DNA from: an uncultured Alistipes sp. | GTDB taxonomy: Bacteria; Bacteroidota; Bacteroidia; Bacteroidales; Rikenellaceae | Assembly (NCBI GenBank): GCA_944326035.1 | Contig: CALVCS010000007.1 | Span: forward strand, 144,466-208,465 | Length of the DNA stretch: 64,000 nucleotides | Direction: 5' to 3' | Shown: positions 27,309-36,520 of the stretch, in pieces | How positions within the stretch are numbered: position 1 is the first letter of the stretch | How the letters are laid out: every line of letters starts with the position of its first letter | Translations under genes and position numbers: made by a program | Notes under the pieces: generated by a model | Told to the model about the DNA's origin: nothing | What the model saw: only the letters and a program-made list of their open reading frames with translations | Databases searched by the model: none

Positions 27309-29708
27309 TTAGTTTGCCCTTCCGGAAATACGTGATGTATCCACATGCGATTCAACTCGCCGCGTACGGAATTCTTTACCCTTTTTAAATTTATATTGCA
27401 TCGAAACCACTAGCATGGGCCGATATCCCCAGAAGAACGATTCTTCGAAAAAGCTGGGATTATAGACACTTCGCCAGGAATTGTGGGTATCGAAAATATC
27501 GTTCACTTGCAGACTGATGGTCAATTTCTCTTGAAGCAACTGCTGAATAATCCCCGCATTGATATAGTAGGCTCCGGCATACTGGGAGTATTCACTCCGA
27601 TTGCGGGTGTAACCATACGCACTTAGGGTCAGGGAAGTACCCTCCCTCAGCGTAAAGGTATTCACGATATTTCCCGTAATCCGATGATTGTTTTTCCGAT
27701 ATTGGTCAATGTGATACCAGGCCAGTGAACCGACCATGTTAGCCTTGATGTTCCACCAGGGGAATACCTGTATGGGCACGGCGGCCGACAGATACCACAT
27801 ACTGCTGTTGCTCTGGTTTTCTGGCATACGAATGAGCCCGATCGGATTCTCCGGGTCGACCCGTGGCGTTGAGACCCATACGTCATTCATGAGGTAAACG
27901 CCGGCTGTCAGGGTATATTTTTGTCGTATCAGCCAATTGAGGGAGAGTTCGTGCGAAAAGCTCGGTTTCAGTTTGGGATTCCCAACGGCGACTTCCGTCT
28001 CGCTGACCGGACGACGCAAGGGCACCAACAACCAGAAACTTGGCCGACGGATCTTGCGGGCATAACTGAAAATCAGCTGATCGGAATTTTGAAAGGGAAA
28101 AATCAAATTCGCCTGCGGAAAAAAACTGACATAATTCTGCTTCTCAATATTATTGGCTCCGGCCACCGCGGGCATGGCATACGTATGTTCGACACGCAGG
28201 CCGAAATCGAGGCTGAATTTATTGTCAAACGTGTAGGTATAACTCCCATAGAGGGCCGAAATATGTTCGTCATACACGATGTCATAAGTCTGATCAGGAC
28301 GTATGACCCACTCCTCCCCCTTCAGGTCCTCGTATTTCATCCAGCTATCTACTTTGCTAAAGATATATTTAAATCCGGTTTTTATACGGGCATGATCCCC
28401 GGCCCGCAAATTGAAGTCGCCGGTTACAGAGTATAAATTATTTTTGGATTCATTGCGGTTCCGATACGTATAGGTATCCCCCGGCAAAATATGATCCACA
28501 TCCACATTCCCGCCCGTATACGGATGCGTCTTGACATAGTCGAATAACAGCTTGAAGGTGGACCCTACCGTGTCGAGACTGGCAATATAGTTGGCGGATA
28601 AGTTCCAATTTTTCTGTTTATTCAGGTAGGTATAATCGCTCTCGATAGTCCCCAGCCGATTCCCGTTATAAAAAACCGTATCCACAACCCCCATGTATGC
28701 CTTTTGCGGGAAATAACCTCGGAAATTCGCTTCCACCCCTATACTGTGCCTGGGATTAATATCATACATGATCCCTGCACGCCACGTGGGATTATCGCCT
28801 ACACTTCGCTGTTTCCATTGAGATCGGAAACTATATCCGTTGTTGTTGATGCGTTGTGCAATACCGTATCCGTCATATTTACTGCGGTCTTCGCTCACAT
28901 CCGCATACAGACTCAATTTGTTAAAACGGTAATTAATGTTCAGCGAAGGTTGGATGTATTGTTGGGGATTGTTATTCAACCGGGTCCCATAACGGATTCT
29001 CACCGCCCCTTCCAGGCCGTCATTCCGTTGTTTGTGTAGCGTCAACTTGATAATACCGCCCTGCGCGACCGCTTCGTGTTCGACGCCCCCGATCGGAAAG
29101 ACTTCAATGCGTTGAATATCCTCGGCACGAATCGAGTATAGATACTGAATGAGGCTTTCACCAGACTCGCGTACCAGTCGATCATTCACATAGACCTGCA
29201 CGTTTTCTTTCCCGTTAATCGAGATCCCCCGCTGATCGTCAATCCAGACGGTGGGCGAAAGATCGAGCATTTCCTTGGCCGTTTGTCCGGCTGCCAGCGG
29301 TGAATCGCCCACATTGACCACGAACCGATCCGGTTCACGTCTGATCATTTGGGCTTGTACAACGACGGCATCCAGTTCCATGTCCACCGGTTCAATCACC
29401 ACATCGCCCATATCCAAGGAAGAGGTCAGCGTGATGGGTTTATTGAATGAGCTATACCCCAGAAAGGAGGTCTGTAGCGAATACTCTCCCGCAGGTACTT
29501 TGAAAAGGAAACGCCCCTGGGCATCGGAGCTCTCTCCATAGACGCTCGACGTGTCGGCCACCGATTTCAACAATACGGTTACATAACTAATGGCGGTTCC
29601 TTCCGGATCCACAATGCGACCGGAAAGCGACAAACGTTCCTGCTGAGCGTACAATGAAAGGCTACCTCCCCAGAGGATACAGAACAACATCGTTTTTATC
29701 GCGTGCAT
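27309..29708 (-). CDS. TonB-dependent receptor-like outer-membrane beta-barrel protein
   Basis: Outer-membrane protein of 799 residues. After a signal peptide ending near SLYAQ comes a carboxypeptidase-regulatory-like domain (LSLSGRIVDPEGTAISYV, about 25-105), then a plug-like region with the phrase AKEMLDLSPTVWIDDQRGISINGKENVQVYVNDR and a large beta-barrel ending in VVSMQYKFKKGK. The arrangement fits the barrel family PF14905 more than classic SusC. The protein is 44 bases downstream of the permease gene on the same strand and may be co-transcribed. The ligand is unknown. Confidence 0.85.
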   Translation of the reverse strand: MHAIKTMLFCILWGGSLSLYAQQERLSLSGRIVDPEGTAISYVTVLLKSVADTSSVYGESSDAQGRFLFKVPAGEYSLQTSFLGYSSFNKPITLTSSLDMGDVVIEPVDMELDAVVVQAQMIRREPDRFVVNVGDSPLAAGQTAKEMLDLSPTVWIDDQRGISINGKENVQVYVNDRLVRESGESLIQYLYSIRAEDIQRIEVFPIGGVEHEAVAQGGIIKLTLHKQRNDGLEGAVRIRYGTRLNNNPQQYIQPSLNINYRFNKLSLYADVSEDRSKYDGYGIAQRINNNGYSFRSQWKQRSVGDNPTWRAGIMYDINPRHSIGVEANFRGYFPQKAYMGVVDTVFYNGNRLGTIESDYTYLNKQKNWNLSANYIASLDTVGSTFKLLFDYVKTHPYTGGNVDVDHILPGDTYTYRNRNESKNNLYSVTGDFNLRAGDHARIKTGFKYIFSKVDSWMKYEDLKGEEWVIRPDQTYDIVYDEHISALYGSYTYTFDNKFSLDFGLRVEHTYAMPAVAGANNIEKQNYVSFFPQANLIFPFQNSDQLIFSYARKIRRPSFWLLVPLRRPVSETEVAVGNPKLKPSFSHELSLNWLIRQKYTLTAGVYLMNDVWVSTPRVDPENPIGLIRMPENQSNSSMWYLSAAVPIQVFPWWNIKANMVGSLAWYHIDQYRKNNHRITGNIVNTFTLREGTSLTLSAYGYTRNRSEYSQYAGAYYINAGIIQQLLQEKLTISLQVNDIFDTHNSWRSVYNPSFFEESFFWGYRPMLVVSMQYKFKKGKEFRTRRVESHVDTSRISGRAN

Positions 29709-29752
29709 AAGATTCGTGTTTTAGTAATAGATTATAAAAGTGAGAGCGTACG

Positions 29753-32095
29753 TTATTCGCTCAGGGTCTGGGCCGGATTTTCGTGGGTGGCCCGATAACT
29801 CTGTAGCGTAACCGTTAGGGCGGTAATCGCCCATACGATGCCGAAGGCAACGACAAAGATCCAAATCGGAATCGACGCTTTATAAGCAAAATGGGATTGC
29901 CAGCGGAGGATCGCATAGTAGGTAATCGGAACAGCCAGAAGAAAACAGCTGCCGACGATCCAGAAATAGCGTCGATTGAGCTTCCATAAGAGCGTAGCCG
30001 ACGTCGCCCCGAAGATCTTGCGCAGGCTGATCTCCTTGCGCCGGTAGCGCGTTTCCAACAAGATGAGCCCGAAAGCCCCCGTGGTCGAGATCAGCACCGC
30101 CAATAGACTGTATAGAGCCATCAGTTTGGCCTGACGGTCTTCTTTGGCGTATTGCCGGCCGGTACTTTGATCCAGTGGCTCGAGATTATGGGAGGCCAGG
30201 GTGCCCTGATCGGGATCGAAGGCCTCCAATACTTTTTGAATGCATCGGAAGGTTTCGACGTAATTTTGTCCGGAAATACGGATATAGGTATACAACATGG
30301 GGCCCCAATAGGCATTGCCGGTATAGAGGGCGATGGGAGTGATCGGATGATGCAAAGACTGATAATTGAAGTCAGCCGCAATACCGATGATGGGAATTTC
30401 ACTCATAATTCCTCCGACCAGGGATTCACCGAGTTGTCGTTGCGTTTCCTGATTGAAGATATAAGAACCCTTTCCCTTTTCATCGGCCTGTGTGAAATTC
30501 CGCCCCTCGACGACCGGAATACCCATGACCGACAGAAAATTGGGGGTTACATTGAGACGATTGTACTGAAAATTGTGTCCCTGATAAGAGGTGATGAATT
30601 GCATATTGATTTCCTGCAGGGGACTAATCGAGTAAGCAACGTCTATAACGCCCGGAATGCTCTTCAGCTCGTTGGTCAAAGCATCTTTTTGTCGCTCCAT
30701 CGGTATGGTGAGGCAGGTGGTCAGCAGTTGGTCCTGTCGAAATCCCACCTCATGATCCTTCATATAGCGATACTGAACCTGAATGAAGAGCGCCATGGCC
30801 GTCAATACCAGAGAAACCACATATTGGAAGCCAATCAGTCCCGTACGCAGGCGCCGGCCTTGCAAAGAGAGTCCGAACGAACCCTTCAATACCAGAGCGG
30901 GAGGAAACGAGGTGCTGTATAATGCCGGGTAAATACCGGCCAGCAGCGACGTAAGTACAGCGATTCCGAACAACAACGCGATCAACGATCCGTTGACCGA
31001 AAAGCGCATATCGACCTCGATCATCGAGGCGAACGAAGTATCTGCCAAGGAATAGACCACCCATAACGCCAATAGAGCGGCCATCAGGCTCAGACCGAGC
31101 ATTTCACCCAGTTGTTGCCGGCACAGTGCCCATCGGGAACTGCCGAAGATCTTTTGAGTATTGATGTGGCGAATCCGGCTGGGAACCAGAGCCAGAGAAA
31201 AGTTGATGAAATTGACCATGGCCACGCCGAGAATCAGCACGGCAATGGCAATCAGCGAATAGAGGGTCGTTCGATTGCCTTTGAGGGAGGAGGTATTCTC
31301 GGGGCTGAAATAGAGTTTGGCCAGAGGAGTGAGACGAACACCGCAAAACTCTTTCGGGGAGTCGGCATAAAACCATTCGGCCTTCTCCCGCAACAAGTCC
31401 GAAGCCATTTGTGCGACTTGGGGGACTTGATCCGGATCGGGAATGGTCAAGTAAATTTTACTACCCCAACTCTGCCAACTGCCCTCATCGCTGTTTTCGT
31501 AACAGATCAAGGCATTGGGGATCGAAGAGTTAAGCGGCAAGTCGCGATAAACGGCGGTGATCTCTACGGTGTCGGATCCGTAAGAGGATACTCTGACGAT
31601 CCGATTCCCGACCGGGTTTTTCCCGGGAAAGAGTTTTTGAGCGATACTTTCAGGAAGCAGAGCGGTTTTAAGGTGGTTGAAAGCGGAGAAATCCCCGGTC
31701 ACCGCTTCCAGGCCGAATACAGTGGGGAAATGGCCCTCAGCAGAAACCAAGGGAACGGTGACGGTTCCATCCTTGTAGGTGCGACCCAGGGGGAAAACCT
31801 CCATCTCTACATCCCATCCATTGCGGTAGGTGATCGCCTCGATGGCGGGAGCTTGCGAGGCGAGTTCATTGACCAGCAAGTTGGGCGCCATCATGTTCAG
31901 CATACCTCCGGGCTTGGCGATGGGATTGAGTTGATATAATCGATCGGCGGTGGTATATCCCTTATCGTAGGTGAGTTCATAGCGAACTTGCATCGCAATC
32001 ACCAGAAAAGCGGCGAACGCCAGGGTCAACCCGAACAGATTGAGCAGCGAGGAACTTTTAAAGCGGATCAGGTAGCGTAAGAAGTGGTTCATCAA
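29753..32095 (-). CDS. MacB/FtsX-type ABC transporter permease
   Basis: Inner-membrane protein of 780 residues with the two-module layout of the Bacteroidetes MacB_PCD-FtsX permeases: a transmembrane helix near 15-35, a periplasmic core domain, three helices, then a repeat of the same plan. The phrases ILETRYRRKEISLRKIFGA and ALVPSRIRHINTQKIFG are the coupling-helix regions of the two halves. No ATPase gene is adjacent, so its partner must be encoded elsewhere or it acts with a shared ATPase. Two perfect inverted repeats lie upstream (32145-32171 and 32193-32237), and a TonB-receptor-like gene follows. Confidence 0.88.
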   Translation of the reverse strand: MMNHFLRYLIRFKSSSLLNLFGLTLAFAAFLVIAMQVRYELTYDKGYTTADRLYQLNPIAKPGGMLNMMAPNLLVNELASQAPAIEAITYRNGWDVEMEVFPLGRTYKDGTVTVPLVSAEGHFPTVFGLEAVTGDFSAFNHLKTALLPESIAQKLFPGKNPVGNRIVRVSSYGSDTVEITAVYRDLPLNSSIPNALICYENSDEGSWQSWGSKIYLTIPDPDQVPQVAQMASDLLREKAEWFYADSPKEFCGVRLTPLAKLYFSPENTSSLKGNRTTLYSLIAIAVLILGVAMVNFINFSLALVPSRIRHINTQKIFGSSRWALCRQQLGEMLGLSLMAALLALWVVYSLADTSFASMIEVDMRFSVNGSLIALLFGIAVLTSLLAGIYPALYSTSFPPALVLKGSFGLSLQGRRLRTGLIGFQYVVSLVLTAMALFIQVQYRYMKDHEVGFRQDQLLTTCLTIPMERQKDALTNELKSIPGVIDVAYSISPLQEINMQFITSYQGHNFQYNRLNVTPNFLSVMGIPVVEGRNFTQADEKGKGSYIFNQETQRQLGESLVGGIMSEIPIIGIAADFNYQSLHHPITPIALYTGNAYWGPMLYTYIRISGQNYVETFRCIQKVLEAFDPDQGTLASHNLEPLDQSTGRQYAKEDRQAKLMALYSLLAVLISTTGAFGLILLETRYRRKEISLRKIFGATSATLLWKLNRRYFWIVGSCFLLAVPITYYAILRWQSHFAYKASIPIWIFVVAFGIVWAITALTVTLQSYRATHENPAQTLSE

Positions 32096-32144
32096 TCGAG
32101 GAGTTGAAGTTTTTATAAACCAAATACGAAAAACATGCCATTCA

Positions 32145-32171
32145 AAATATCTTATTGATTATAAGATATTT
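32145..32171. repeat. perfect 11-bp inverted repeat upstream of the permease
   Basis: AAATATCTTAT (32145-32155) and ATAAGATATTT (32161-32171) are exact reverse complements around a five-base spacer. It lies 50-76 bases upstream of the permease start and could be an operator or an RNA hairpin. Confidence 0.8.
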
Positions 32172-32192
32172 AAGAATAATCCATTACACTAA

Positions 32193-32237
32193 TAATGTCA
32201 AATAATTAGACAGTTATTGTCTAATTATTTGACATTA
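32193..32237. repeat. perfect 20-bp inverted repeat upstream of the permease
   Basis: The 20-base arms at 32193-32212 and 32218-32237 are exact reverse complements with a five-base spacer (GTTAT). It is AT-rich, has no T-run typical of a terminator, and follows the shorter repeat by 21 bases. Confidence 0.9.
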
Positions 32238-32312
32238 TCCGGGATGGACTTCTAGCAGGTTACGGAGGCAGAGAAGCGTTTGTGGCGAGCAGGGATGTGG
32301 AAAACAAGGCCT

Positions 32313-32347
32313 AAAAAAAGCCGTTCTGTTATGACTAACAGAACGGC
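32313..32347 (-). terminator. rho-independent terminator of the RlmI-like gene
   Basis: GCCGTTCTGTTA (32320-32331) pairs with TAACAGAACGGC (32336-32347). Read on the minus strand it ends in a T-run (A-run 32313-32319). It lies 23 bases after the stop at 32371. Confidence 0.9.
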
Positions 32348-32370
32348 CTCCATGGGACAGGAATCGTCCG

Positions 32371-33555
32371 CTATTCTACATATAACACCAATCCTTTGAG
32401 GTATTCTCCCTCGGGGTGGTAGATATTGACCGGATGGTCGGCCGGTTGGGTAAGCTGATGCAGAATCCGCACGTTACGTCCGGCAATAGCCGCACCGGAG
32501 AAGACCGCCATGCGAAACTGTTCGCGGCTGACCGCCTGTGAGCAACTGAACGTAAAGAGCAATCCCCCGGGGCGAATCTGTTGCATGGCGCGCGCATTGA
32601 GTCGTTTGTAGCCTTGGAGCGCATTGTTGAGGGCTTTGTGGTGTTTGGCAAACGCCGGCGGATCGAGGATGATCAGGTCGTAGGAACGGTCGATGTTGCG
32701 CAAATAGTCGAACACATCGGCAGTGATGGCACGGTGCGGAGCCTCGGGACCGAAGTTGAGGGTGGCGTTGCGGGCAGCCAGACGAGTGGCGGTTTCCGAG
32801 CTGTCGACCGAATCGACCGACCGAGCACCACCTTGCAGGGCGTAGATAGAAAATCCACCGGTGTAGGAAAAGGTGTTCAACACGGTCCGCCCCTGCGCAT
32901 AATGACCGACAAGAGCTCGATTGTCCCGTTGATCGATGAAAAAGCCGGTCTTTTGGCCCTCTTCCCAGCTGACCAGAAATTGATTTCCGTTCTCGAGCAC
33001 CGGGGTTTCACTTCCGCTCCCCCACAGATATTGATCCCGTGCATGGAGGCCGGCTTTGAACGGTACAGTAGCGCTGCTTTTGTCGTAAATGGCTTGAAGA
33101 CGGTCGCCATACAGTTGGCGTAAAGCCTCGACAATCCTATCGCGGGAGCGATACATGCCGACACTGTGACATTGCAGCACGGCCGTGGAGCCATATATGT
33201 CGATCACCAGCCCCGGCATTTGATCTCCTTCGCCGTGAACCAGCCGATAGCAGTTCGTACGGGGATTGTCGATCAGCCCCAAGGTCTGACGCAAGGCATA
33301 CGCTTTTTGCAGGCGGTCTTGCCACCAATGGCGGTCGATGGGTTCATCGGCCTGAAAGGTCAGCACACGCAGGGTAATCGAACCGATTTGGTAGTGCCCC
33401 CGGGCAATGAAGTCACCTTCGGCGGTCCAGACATCGACAACGTCGCCTTCGGCCGGATTGCCTTCGAGATGATGGACGGCCCCGGAAAAGATCCAGGGAT
33501 GGCGACGGAGCAGCGATTCTTGTTTGCCTCGTTTGAGAATAAGTCGTTTTTGCAT
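32371..33555 (-). CDS. 23S rRNA (cytosine) methyltransferase, RlmI-like
   Basis: Cytoplasmic SAM-dependent RNA methyltransferase of 394 residues, the length of E. coli RlmI, which makes 5-methylcytosine in 23S rRNA. An N-terminal PUA domain (about 1-80, LKRGKQESLLRRHPWIFSGAV) precedes the catalytic domain: VLNTFSYTGGFSIYALQGG for SAM binding, LDPPAF and the catalytic-Cys segment FTFSCSQ. The adjacent upstream gene on the same strand is an exonuclease, with 35 bases between. A clear terminator follows. Confidence 0.9.
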   Translation of the reverse strand: MQKRLILKRGKQESLLRRHPWIFSGAVHHLEGNPAEGDVVDVWTAEGDFIARGHYQIGSITLRVLTFQADEPIDRHWWQDRLQKAYALRQTLGLIDNPRTNCYRLVHGEGDQMPGLVIDIYGSTAVLQCHSVGMYRSRDRIVEALRQLYGDRLQAIYDKSSATVPFKAGLHARDQYLWGSGSETPVLENGNQFLVSWEEGQKTGFFIDQRDNRALVGHYAQGRTVLNTFSYTGGFSIYALQGGARSVDSVDSSETATRLAARNATLNFGPEAPHRAITADVFDYLRNIDRSYDLIILDPPAFAKHHKALNNALQGYKRLNARAMQQIRPGGLLFTFSCSQAVSREQFRMAVFSGAAIAGRNVRILHQLTQPADHPVNIYHPEGEYLKGLVLYVE

Positions 33556-33590
33556 GGTCGTATGGGGTTGAACGCGGTCGGCGGAAGGCT

Positions 33591-34169
33591 TTATCGGGTG
33601 AGTTTGAGGTATATTTCGCGACTGATCCAGGCATCGGTCGCAGCATAGAGCTGTTGGGCCGGCGTCAAACGGGCAGCTTCCCAGTTGCTGAGACGTTGGG
33701 CTTTGGAGATTTTGACGCCTAAGGTAATGGCAGCCATTTTACGAACACTCAGCTCGGCAATTCCATAGTTTCCTACGAGGCTTTGCAGATCAATAAATCC
33801 ACGGGGATTGAATTGTCTCAGCTGTTGGAGACCCCGGATATCGTCGCGGATGGCGGCACCGATTTTCAGCGTAGTCCGCGATTCCAACAGCCGTAAAATG
33901 GGCCGCTCCAGCGCAATTTTGTTGAGGCGAAACAGAAAGGCTTTCTCCCCGGAAGCGAGCTGGAGCAACGAAACCTTGTTGGAGACCCCTTTGGTAAACG
34001 AGGGGCGGGTTTCGGTATCGAATCCGATGAGCTCCTGGGTGCTCAGGTATTCGCAGGCTTGGGTGATGGCTTCAGAGGTGTCGACGACCATGATGGGACC
34101 TCCGAAAGCCCCGACCGGCAAGGCATTGACCTCCTCATTGCTGATATTTTCGCGGTACATAGGCTTCAT
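33591..34169 (-). CDS. 3'-5' exonuclease domain protein (DEDD/RNase D-like)
   Basis: Single-domain exonuclease of 192 residues. Exo I is IGFDTETRPSF (about 48-58), Exo II is in KIGAAIRDDIRGLQ, and Exo III is in AATDAWISREIY, giving the four acidic residues of the DEDDy family. Stand-alone members cleave RNA or DNA 3' ends; the exact substrate is unknown. A -7 box (34177-34184) lies only about eight bases upstream of the ATG at 34169, so either the messenger is nearly leaderless or translation begins at the ATG at 34160. That promoter box overlaps the end of recQ. Confidence 0.87.
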   Translation of the reverse strand: MKPMYRENISNEEVNALPVGAFGGPIMVVDTSEAITQACEYLSTQELIGFDTETRPSFTKGVSNKVSLLQLASGEKAFLFRLNKIALERPILRLLESRTTLKIGAAIRDDIRGLQQLRQFNPRGFIDLQSLVGNYGIAELSVRKMAAITLGVKISKAQRLSNWEAARLTPAQQLYAATDAWISREIYLKLTR

Positions 34170-34176
34170 GGCGGCC

Positions 34177-34184
34177 CAAAGTTA
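34177..34184 (-). promoter_or_regulatory. -7 box for the exonuclease gene, overlapping the recQ stop
   Basis: Minus-strand TAACTTTG fits TAnnTTTG and lies eight bases before the exonuclease ATG. No clear upstream element was found. Confidence 0.4.
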
Positions 34185-36095
34185 CCGATTAATCCGCAGT
34201 TTTCCGTCTTTTTGTTCCGATATTTTACCGCTTTCCAGCAGGTAGGTGACCCGTTCCAGAATCGCATGGATTTCTCCACGAATCCCCGTCGCTAAGGTTT
34301 TCAGATCGATGGGGCCGGCGGCAAGACGCTGCAGGATCTGGTCGTCAAGGGGGTGTAGGGCGTTGGAAGAGTGCTGTCGTTGCCGTTTGCGACGCGCTCG
34401 ACAGATGTCGCAAAGCCCACAATCATTCGGGTGTTCTTCACCAAAATAGCGTTGAATAAAGGCACTGCGACACTGAGTGGTGTTTTCCCCATATTGGAGC
34501 AGGCTTTCCAAACGCTTACAGGAAGCCTCTTTGCGAAGGGTATAGCTTTCCGGGGAGATATGCAGATCGGTAATCGGCAAACGTTCCTCGGACAAGATCA
34601 GCATCGGACTGCGGTTGCCGGGGATGTATTTGATCAGGTGGAGTTGCCACAGCTTTTTAAGCAGTTCGCGGACATGTTCGGTAGTGTAGCCGGAGACATG
34701 GGCCAGTTCCTGTTCGTCAATGGGCCGAAAATCGCTGAACAGTCCGCTGTATTGACGCAATAAGACGGTGATGAGATGGTCGAGTTCTTTGCGTTCGACT
34801 CGGGTGCGATAGAGTTCGTCGCGTTGCACGATAAAGCGCACGCGAGGAGGGGTATCGACATCGTCAGCGAAGATCAGATAGCCATTCTGCTGCAAAATTT
34901 TCAGGGCATTGAGCAGCGTGGGCATAAAAACTTTCAGCCGACTGCACAGTTCATAGAGATTGAGGCTCCAGGCGCTTCCCTTACCATCTCCGATAGCGAT
35001 CTGCAGATAGTTGAACAGTCCCTCGTAGATGCGACGAATGGTATCCTTGGGAGGAAAATCCAGGGCCAGGCGTTGTCCAGCCCGGGAGGCATCATCCTGG
35101 GAAAGCAACAGAACAGCATAGGCGCGTTTTCCGTCTCGACCGGCCCGCCCGGCTTCTTGATAGTAGCTTTCCAACGACTCGCAGGGGTCGTAGTGCACGA
35201 CGACCCGTACGTCGGGTTTGTCGATGCCCATACCGAAGGCATTGGTGGCTACCATGATGCGAGTGGTGCCGCGGGTCCAGTTATTTTGTTTGAGGGCCCG
35301 AGTTCGATAATCCATGCCGCCATGGTAGCTCTCGGCAGAGAGGTCGTTTTGGCGCAGAAATTCAGCGATGGTTTCGGTTTTTTCCCGGGTACGTACATAG
35401 ACGATACCCGAACCCGATACATTGTGAAAAATACGGAGCAAGTGTTCTCGTTTATCCTCGGTGTGGCGAACCAGATAGCACAAATTGGAACGTGCAAAAC
35501 TCATGCGCAACAGGTTGGGCGCCCGAAACCGAAGTTGCGTCATGATATCCTGACACACCTCAGGGGTGGCGGAAGCCGTCAGGGCCAACACCGGAACGTG
35601 GGGCTGCAGGTCACGCAGGCGGGCGATTTTCAGGTAAGAAGGGCGAAAATCGTATCCCCATTGCGAAATGCAGTGTGCCTCATCGACGGTCAAAAACGAC
35701 ACCCGCATACGGGCGAAACGTGAGCGAAACAGTTCACTGTCGATCCGTTCCGGAGAGATATACAGAAATTTGACGTCGCCATAGATACAGTTGTCCAGGA
35801 TACGGTCGATGTCGCGAGGAGATAGTCCGCCGTGGATCGCTTCAGCCAGAATCCGACGGCGGTGCAATTGGTCGACCTGATCCTTCATCAGAGAGACCAG
35901 CGGTGTGATCACCACGCAAACACCCTCGACGGCTAACGCCGGCACCTGAAAAACCAGGGATTTTCCTCCGCCCGTGGGCATAAGCACCAAGGTATCTCGT
36001 CCGGCGCCGGCCGATTCGATGGCTTGTTGTTGGAGTGGACGGAAGGCGTCGTACCCCCAATAACGGCGAAGAATGGAGAGATAGTCGGTACTCAT
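34182..36095 (-). CDS. recQ: RecQ-family ATP-dependent DNA helicase
   Basis: 3'-5' DNA helicase of 637 residues involved in recombination and repair. Walker A is TGGGKS (41-46), Walker B is DEAH (138-141) followed by the aromatic-rich loop ISQWGYDFRPSY, and motif VI is YYQEAGRAGRDG. The zinc-binding Cys cluster runs from CKRLESLLQYGENTTQC to DCGLCDIC. A winged-helix segment (about 385-490) precedes the Cys cluster, and the C-terminal HRDC domain appears absent or much reduced. The exonuclease gene follows twelve bases after the stop. Confidence 0.95.
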   Translation of the reverse strand: MSTDYLSILRRYWGYDAFRPLQQQAIESAGAGRDTLVLMPTGGGKSLVFQVPALAVEGVCVVITPLVSLMKDQVDQLHRRRILAEAIHGGLSPRDIDRILDNCIYGDVKFLYISPERIDSELFRSRFARMRVSFLTVDEAHCISQWGYDFRPSYLKIARLRDLQPHVPVLALTASATPEVCQDIMTQLRFRAPNLLRMSFARSNLCYLVRHTEDKREHLLRIFHNVSGSGIVYVRTREKTETIAEFLRQNDLSAESYHGGMDYRTRALKQNNWTRGTTRIMVATNAFGMGIDKPDVRVVVHYDPCESLESYYQEAGRAGRDGKRAYAVLLLSQDDASRAGQRLALDFPPKDTIRRIYEGLFNYLQIAIGDGKGSAWSLNLYELCSRLKVFMPTLLNALKILQQNGYLIFADDVDTPPRVRFIVQRDELYRTRVERKELDHLITVLLRQYSGLFSDFRPIDEQELAHVSGYTTEHVRELLKKLWQLHLIKYIPGNRSPMLILSEERLPITDLHISPESYTLRKEASCKRLESLLQYGENTTQCRSAFIQRYFGEEHPNDCGLCDICRARRKRQRQHSSNALHPLDDQILQRLAAGPIDLKTLATGIRGEIHAILERVTYLLESGKISEQKDGKLRINR

Positions 36096-36520
36096 GAACG
36101 CATCAGGTCTGAAGAATCGTTCAAATTTACGGGATTTTCTTCGGAAACGGAGTCCTTTACGCGTGTAAATGCGGGAAAAGAGACCTTTCGTCGTGCTTCT
36201 GAGGGTCGAACAAGAGGGAAAATTAGAAAAAAATATGTATTTTTATTTCTCCAAGGAGTCTGTTTCTCAGCAGGAAAAAGCTTTTAAAGAACGAGAGACG
36301 GGACAAGCCGGGAGCGTGTGGGGCATGAGCCGGACGCACTCCGCTCACGCAGAAGTTCACGCGAGACAAATGTCGTGGCCTTCCATGCGATCGGAGACGG
36401 GAACCGACAACATGAGGCGTGCGTTTTCCATACAAGCGGCGTGACCGTGCAGGACACCTCCAAAGCCTGCAACCGTTCTGTGGGGCTGTCGGGCATCCAA
36501 GCTCAGGCGGAGATGTTCCG
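36096..36520. other. spacer between plsY and recQ
   Basis: About 425 bases without a supportable gene. It holds a recQ -7 box at 36122-36129. A GCTCAGGC/GCCTGAGG pairing after plsY could form a weak stem but no T-run follows. Confidence 0.5.
36122..36129 (-). promoter_or_regulatory. -7 box for recQ
   Basis: Minus-strand TAAATTTG fits TAnnTTTG and ends 27 bases before the recQ ATG. No -33 match. Confidence 0.4.

Noticed and set aside
31112..31939. 275-codon plus-strand frame opposite the permease gene
   Set aside because: Antisense to a well-supported gene with no leader or domain.
34776..35723. 315-codon plus-strand frame opposite recQ
   Set aside because: Antisense to recQ; no recognisable domain.
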